NCBI RefSeq assembly: GCF_002207765.1
Contig: NZ_BDGJ01000032.1
Coordinates: 1 to 35,678 of the forward strand
Source of the DNA: Calderihabitans maritimus
Lineage (GTDB): Bacteria; Bacillota; KKC1; Calderihabitantales; Calderihabitantaceae
Length of the DNA: 35,678 nucleotides
Direction: 5' to 3'
Shown here: piece after piece, positions 31,799 to 35,678 of the stretch
Layout: the number at the start of each line of letters is the position of its first letter
Position numbering within the stretch: position 1 is the first letter of the stretch
Notes under the pieces: generated by a model
Database searches by the model: none
Seen by the model: the letters and a program-made list of their open reading frames with translations, nothing else
What the model was told of the DNA's origin: nothing
Program-made: the position numbers and the translations under genes

Positions 31799-33148
31799 AT
31801 GAGCAAGTTGGCGACACCAACTAGACCAGCTACTCCCAGTGGTGGTTGGTCGGATCTTTGGAAGAAAGAAGACTGGTGGGCAGTATGGCTAGGGCTTGGT
31901 ATCGTGTTTGCAGCGATTATTTTTTGGGCTTCTGGCAGCACTATCAAGCCAATTGCTTTGAAGGTTCCTAAATGGACTGAATTTGGAACGGTAACGTCTC
32001 ACTTGAGTGAGAATATTGGTTTGTACGTGTTGCTATATTTGGTATTCCTAGCGGCTTTCGGTTTGGCCGTAAAAATACTGGGTCATAAACTAAGTGAATT
32101 CATTCCTGGCTTTACCATTATTTTCGTTCTGGCTGTCTTAGTATCGATCTTCGGCTCATGGGAATGGGCTAAAAAATATAACCTGGAAGCTCCATTGGTG
32201 GCTCTTGCCCTAGGTATGCTTATAAGTAACACTATCCCAATTCCCAAATGGATGAACGCTTCTTTAAGAACGGAATTCTATGTAAAGACCGGTATCGTTC
32301 TACTAGGTGCTACGCTTCCATTTACAAAAATAATCCAAGCAGGTCCCTTAGCGTTCATGCAGGCTACATTGGTAGCTGTTTCGACTTTCCTTACCATCTA
32401 TTGGGCTGGTACTAAATTATTCGGTTTAGACAAACGATTTGCAGCTACCCTAGGTGCGGGTGGGTCTATCTGCGGTGTATCCGCTTCAATCGCCATGGGC
32501 AGTGCGGTTAAAGCGGAAAAAGAGCACGTATCTATAGCCATTACCCTAGTTATTGTCTGGGCTATCATTATGATCTATGCATTACCAATTATGATTAAAG
32601 CTTTTGGAATTCCTTCTGGTCCTGCTGGTGCATGGATAGGCACGTCTGAGTTTGCTGATGCTGCAGGTATGGCTGCAGCCGCTGCTATCGATGAACAAGC
32701 CATCCACACTTTTACCTTAATGAAGGTTGTTGGACGCGACATGTTTATAGGTATTTGGTGTTTCATAATGGCTCTTATTTCCGTCACCAAGTGGGAAAAG
32801 AGAGAAGACGGTACTAAACCAGATGCGAGGGAAATATGGTACCGATTCCCTAAATTTGTGATAGGGTTCTTTATTGCTTCCGCGGTAATTACCCTCTTGG
32901 TTGCATCTGCAGATGCAGAAACTGCTAAGGTAATTACTTCTGATTTGATCAAGCCTGTTAAGCAATTAAGAACTTGGGCGTTTACTTTCTGTTTCTTATG
33001 TATTGGTCTTACCACTCGCTTTAGGGAACTAACCTCTACTGGTTGGAAACCATTTGCCGCTTTCACCGCCGGTGTGTTAGTCAACGTTCCACTAGGTTTT
33101 ATCTTATCGGTTCTTGTATTCGCCAAATACTGGATGGCTGTCCATTAA
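31799..33148 (+). CDS. YeiH-family membrane transporter (putative sulfate/sulfite exporter), copy 2
   Basis: A 449-residue polytopic protein of the same family as the 357-residue copy at 15175-16248 but with an N-terminal extension: a Pro-rich head, a first hydrophobic helix near 30-48 and a second near 75-95. The family landmarks are TLGAGGSICGVSASIAMGSAVKAEKE and EFADAAGMAAAAAIDE, with about 11-12 helices in total. CGGGAGGGAGGATAGCTC precedes ATG 31799. It is placed between the AprAB-like/Hdr operon and dsrK, and a Crp/Fnr-like site is shared with the former, so a function in moving a sulfur oxyanion in the sulfate-reduction region is likely but unproven. Confidence 0.87.
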   Translation: MSKLATPTRPATPSGGWSDLWKKEDWWAVWLGLGIVFAAIIFWASGSTIKPIALKVPKWTEFGTVTSHLSENIGLYVLLYLVFLAAFGLAVKILGHKLSEFIPGFTIIFVLAVLVSIFGSWEWAKKYNLEAPLVALALGMLISNTIPIPKWMNASLRTEFYVKTGIVLLGATLPFTKIIQAGPLAFMQATLVAVSTFLTIYWAGTKLFGLDKRFAATLGAGGSICGVSASIAMGSAVKAEKEHVSIAITLVIVWAIIMIYALPIMIKAFGIPSGPAGAWIGTSEFADAAGMAAAAAIDEQAIHTFTLMKVVGRDMFIGIWCFIMALISVTKWEKREDGTKPDAREIWYRFPKFVIGFFIASAVITLLVASADAETAKVITSDLIKPVKQLRTWAFTFCFLCIGLTTRFRELTSTGWKPFAAFTAGVLVNVPLGFILSVLVFAKYWMAVH

Positions 33149-33254
33149 TAATTATGCAAAAAGCTTCCGCTGAAAAACCCTCAATGTAGTTAATGCGAAT
33201 AGGCAGAAAGGGCCAGGTGGCAGGAAAGCAGTATCTAACCAAGGTGAAGTGGCT

Positions 33255-33623
33255 ATGCGTAACAATAATGAAACTTGTGTACAAACAGTAAGGTTCGTTT
33301 TCGATTTCTATAAAAGCAAGGATGGGCAGCCGGGGGAGAAACCCTTTTTGAATAAAATTGTCGGGGTTAAAAATATCCAACCGAAAACAGTAAGGAACTT
33401 AAATAGATTCCTAACCGCTCGTTTGGATAGAATTGCCACAATGATGGAAATTTTATTAGCAGCCCATGATAACTGGACAATTACAGGGAAGAGAGACGTG
33501 ATCGTGATGGAAACGGACACATTTGATTTTAAGGAAGCTATCAAAGTATTAAAAGAGCATGGTTTCACTAGCGATGAATTTATATTGAGAGTTGAATATA
33601 CCCGCAAATGGGGATTTTTGTAA
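33255..33623 (+). CDS. unknown 122-residue protein
   Basis: Not recognised. The soluble protein has a basic N-terminal half (VQTVRFVFDFYKSKDGQP, then NLNRFLTARLDRIATMMEILL, a probable amphipathic helix) and a C-terminal beta/alpha part (KRDVIVMETDTFDFKEAIKV, then LKEHGFTSDEFILRVEYTR). No Cys pair or membrane helix stands out; its single Cys is near the N-terminus. AAGGTGA (33241-33247) supports ATG 33255. It follows the second YeiH gene by about 105 bases and ends just before a strong terminator, so it may be co-transcribed with that transporter. Confidence 0.7.
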   Translation: MRNNNETCVQTVRFVFDFYKSKDGQPGEKPFLNKIVGVKNIQPKTVRNLNRFLTARLDRIATMMEILLAAHDNWTITGKRDVIVMETDTFDFKEAIKVLKEHGFTSDEFILRVEYTRKWGFL

Positions 33624-33678
33624 AAAGTTTAATCTGTATACCCCACGCGGGCGCCCCTGCTGTTCAAGCCTACCCTGC

Positions 33679-33710
33679 GACGCCGTATTTATTTACGGCG
33701 TCTTTTTTTT
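33679..33710 (+). terminator. rho-independent terminator
   Basis: GACGCCGTA (33679-33687) and TACGGCGTC (33694-33702) form a nine-pair stem followed by eight T. It closes the YeiH2/unknown unit and isolates the dsr unit. From 33711 to 33974 the sequence is AT-rich with no recognised gene. Confidence 0.93.
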
Positions 33711-33989
33711 AACCCAGAGAGAACAATTAGGACATTGCTGCTTTTTAAAATACCGGGATTTCTCAGCTAAACTTAAAAATAATGAAAAATTTTTTAGATC
33801 AAGCAGGAATTTTTTCATATATAGCGAAATTTATAAATGCACTAAATCAATTTTAAATATACTTAATTAATTTCCTGGGATTGTGAAAGGCGGAACAGGT
33901 ACAAAAGCACTGACTTCTTAGAAGAAACTTTATTTTTATAGGGGAGGTGAGGGAAGGTGAAATAGTTTATAAAAATGGAGGCGGATAAG

Positions 33990-34103
33990 GTGATAGAGCA
34001 CATAGAAAATATTCCAATTAGGAAACGCAAAGGGCGTGCCGGGTATGAAATTGGAAAATTTTTTATTACAAAAGAAAGGCGCCATTTTGAAAAGATGGTT
34101 TGA
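33990..34103 (+). CDS. possible 37-codon ORF overlapping the RsbRD_N gene
   Basis: GTG 33990 follows GGAGG (33977-33981) at eight bases and reads MIEHIENIPIRKRKGRAGYE and on to a stop at 34101-34103 in a frame different from the RsbRD_N gene. In-frame ATG 33975 is also possible. The RsbRD_N gene itself has a poor ribosome binding site, so translational coupling through this ORF is a reasonable idea. It could also be chance. Confidence 0.3.
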   Translation: MIEHIENIPIRKRKGRAGYEIGKFFITKERRHFEKMV

Positions 34104-34620
34104 TCTGCTGTTGGAGGCTTATCCCGATGAAACTGTAAGGTTTTTAAAGGGAGAAAAGAATCCGTTTACAAATCCGGTGGGGCACACGATCCACCAGGGA
34201 ATAGCAGGTCTATATGAGGGACTCCTTCAGGGATTGGACCAGGACAAGACTTACACCTTTCTAGATAATATTATTCGAATCAGGGCTGTTCAGGATTTTT
34301 CCCCTTCGCAGGCTGTTGCTTTCATCTTCCTTTTAAAAAAAGTAATCAGAGAGGAATTAGAAAGCGAAATCCGGGAAAGTCGGGTTTCTGCTGAAGAGTT
34401 GCTCAAATTTGAGTCCAAAATAGATGAATTGGCCCTTCTCTCTTTTGACATATATATGGAATGCCGAGAGAAGATCTGCGACGTCAGGATAAATGAGACG
34501 AAAAACAGGCTCTACAGATTACTGCAAAAGGCAAATCTAATGGTTGATTACTCGGAGGAGGAACCGGACTTACAAGACGGTAGCGTCGCTAACCGGCATG
34601 AAATGAGGATTAGTAGATGA
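34045..34620 (+). CDS. RsbRD N-terminal-domain protein upstream of dsrK
   Basis: A 191-residue all-helical protein of the RsbRD_N (RsbT co-antagonist N-terminal domain) type. It begins MKLENFLLQKKGAILKRWFD and has a conserved NPVGHTIHQGIAGLYEGLLQG region, then a helical IIRIRAVQDFSPSQAVAFIF segment. As I recall, proteins of this kind often precede dsrMKJOP genes in sulfate reducers, where their role is unknown. ATG 34045 gives the normal N-terminus; GTG 34036 is possible, and neither has a strong Shine-Dalgarno. dsrK starts 33 bases downstream. Confidence 0.82.
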   Translation: MKLENFLLQKKGAILKRWFDLLLEAYPDETVRFLKGEKNPFTNPVGHTIHQGIAGLYEGLLQGLDQDKTYTFLDNIIRIRAVQDFSPSQAVAFIFLLKKVIREELESEIRESRVSAEELLKFESKIDELALLSFDIYMECREKICDVRINETKNRLYRLLQKANLMVDYSEEEPDLQDGSVANRHEMRISR

Positions 34621-34653
34621 GCATCAAATTTTCCTTAATGAGAAGGTGGGAAA

Positions 34654-35678
34654 ATGGCATCAATTCCGAAACCAGATGAGCTATCAAAAATTAATTACAA
34701 ACCTCCTCGAACAGGTTGGATGGATACTCCTGTTAAATTCAGGCCGGGTACCTGGTGTTACGGTGCGAAGCCTAAAAACCTTGAAGCTGTAGGGTTCCCT
34801 AACCCCAGGGAGTGGTCGCCGGCTGATGAAGACTGGAAACTTCCTGACAATTGGAAGGAGATCATTCTGGAAGGATTAAGGGAACGGTTGGACAGGTTCC
34901 GTTCTTTACGAATCTTTATGGACATTTGCGTGAGATGCGGTGCCTGTGCTGATAAGTGTCACTTTTATATTGGTTCAGGTGATCCCAAGAATATGCCTGT
35001 TCTCAGGGCTGAGCTTCTCAGATCGGTATATCGCAAGGATTTCACAACGGCAGGGAAAATTCTTGGGAAGTTCGTTGGAGCAAGAGAACTTACGGAAGAC
35101 GTAGTAAAAGAGTGGTTTTACTATTTCTTTCAGTGTACTGAGTGCCGGCGTTGTGCCCTTTTCTGCCCTTACGGCATCGATACGGCTGAAATTACCATTA
35201 TTGCCAGGGAGCTCCTCAATCTACTGGGATGTAACATTGACTGGATTGCTGGAGCTGTAGCCAACTGTTACAGGGTGGGGAATCACCTTGGCATTCCGCC
35301 CCATGCGTTTAAAGATATGATTGAATTTTGTGTAGACGAGATTGAAAATTTAACGGGCATTAAGGTCGAACCAACCTTCAACAGGAAGGGTGCGGAGGTT
35401 CTTTTCATTGCTCCCTCTGGTGATGTCTTCGCTGACCCTGGCACGTACACCCTGATGGGATATCTGATGCTTTTCCACGAGATTGGACTTGACTATACCT
35501 GGAGTACATACGCATCAGAGGGTGGAAACTTTGGTTTATTTACTTCTCATGAGATGATGAAAAGGCTAAACGCCAAGATGTATGCGGAAGCTGAGAGGTT
35601 AGGGGTGAAGTGGATCCTGGGAGGAGAATGCGGTCATATGTGGCGGGTTGTTCACCAGTACATGGACACTATGAATGG
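34654..35678 (+). CDS. dsrK: DsrK, sulfite reduction-associated HdrD-like subunit (partial, cut by window end)
   Basis: The first 341 residues of the HdrD-like cytoplasmic subunit of the Dsr membrane complex, thought to move menaquinol electrons to DsrC trisulfide in sulfite reduction. Two [4Fe-4S] motifs, CVRCGACADKCHF and CTECRRCALFCPYG, are followed by the start of the CCG part; LGGECGHMWRVVHQYMDTMN lies at the window edge. IDYKPP-like NYKPPRTGWMDTPV, KNMPVLRAELLRSVYRKDF and STYASEGGNFGLFTSHEM are DsrK-specific. GAAGGTGGGAAA precedes ATG 34654. dsrM, usually upstream of dsrK, is not between RsbRD_N and dsrK here, so it must be downstream or elsewhere. Confidence 0.95.
   Translation, partial: MASIPKPDELSKINYKPPRTGWMDTPVKFRPGTWCYGAKPKNLEAVGFPNPREWSPADEDWKLPDNWKEIILEGLRERLDRFRSLRIFMDICVRCGACADKCHFYIGSGDPKNMPVLRAELLRSVYRKDFTTAGKILGKFVGARELTEDVVKEWFYYFFQCTECRRCALFCPYGIDTAEITIIARELLNLLGCNIDWIAGAVANCYRVGNHLGIPPHAFKDMIEFCVDEIENLTGIKVEPTFNRKGAEVLFIAPSGDVFADPGTYTLMGYLMLFHEIGLDYTWSTYASEGGNFGLFTSHEMMKRLNAKMYAEAERLGVKWILGGECGHMWRVVHQYMDTMN

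Noticed and set aside
1-35678. CRISPR arrays, rRNA, tRNA and prophage genes
   Set aside because: I saw no regularly spaced repeats and no rRNA, tRNA or phage structural gene sequence in the window.

Overview
The window looks like the chromosome of a spore-forming, sulfate-reducing member of the Bacillota (Desulfotomaculum/Pelotomaculum type), of roughly mid-40s % GC. The evidence is strong AGGAGG ribosome binding sites, a sporulation-linked neighbourhood (ylxY-type deacetylase, dac, ymxG-type peptidase, dut, ymxH), futalosine-route menaquinone genes, and the 5' part of dsrK, a marker of dissimilatory sulfate/sulfite reduction, at the right edge. The assignment rests on gene content only.

Layout. 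(1) 1-5971, plus strand: a beta-oxidation/propionate operon with 3-hydroxyacyl-CoA dehydrogenase, two acyl-CoA dehydrogenases, an ATP:corrinoid adenosyltransferase, and a methylmalonyl-CoA mutase split into catalytic and B12-binding subunits, closed by a terminator. The adenosyltransferase can supply the mutase cofactor. (2) 6059-7948: polysaccharide deacetylase and D-Ala-D-Ala carboxypeptidase. (3) 8016-13478: M16 peptidase, mqnE-mqnA-mqnC, dut, a small membrane protein and ymxH. (4) 13547-16717: a stand-alone carbohydrate-binding domain, a LysR regulator and a convergent YeiH-type transporter, with a rod-like nested inverted repeat between the last two. (5) 16729-20643: a RACo-like ASKHA protein without its ferredoxin domain, a regulator with three HTH domains, and a mini sulfite/nitrite reductase. 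(6) 20644-22229: a gene-poor stretch with repeat copy A and a decayed IS3-family transposase. (7) 22230-30873: a Crp/Fnr regulator, a DASS-type transporter, then AprA-like, AprB-like, HdrA/QmoB-like, HdrC and HdrB proteins. (8) 30874-35678: repeat copy B, a second YeiH-type transporter, an unknown small protein, an RsbRD_N protein and dsrK, cut by the window edge.

The most interesting unit is region 7. It resembles an APS-reductase/Qmo module, but the alpha/beta order is reversed, no sat or qmoA is present, the beta subunit lacks the C-terminal tail, and the loop of the alpha subunit that corresponds to the AMP pocket is different. The residues expected around the sulfite/FAD site are kept. 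The module follows a DASS carrier in which both SNT motifs are lost. I infer an AprAB-derived oxidoreductase acting on some other substrate and exchanging electrons with a soluble HdrABC complex.

A Crp/Fnr-type palindrome (TTGTTA-N6-KCACAA-like) occurs upstream of this operon, upstream of the second YeiH gene, and at the end of repeat copy A. Copies A and B, 10 kb apart, share a strong promoter and what look like compensated RNA hairpins. They may encode an undescribed structured RNA or a duplicated leader. Two genes (adenosyltransferase and carboxypeptidase) have no ATG, GTG or TTG at the position where they must begin, and apparently start at ATT.
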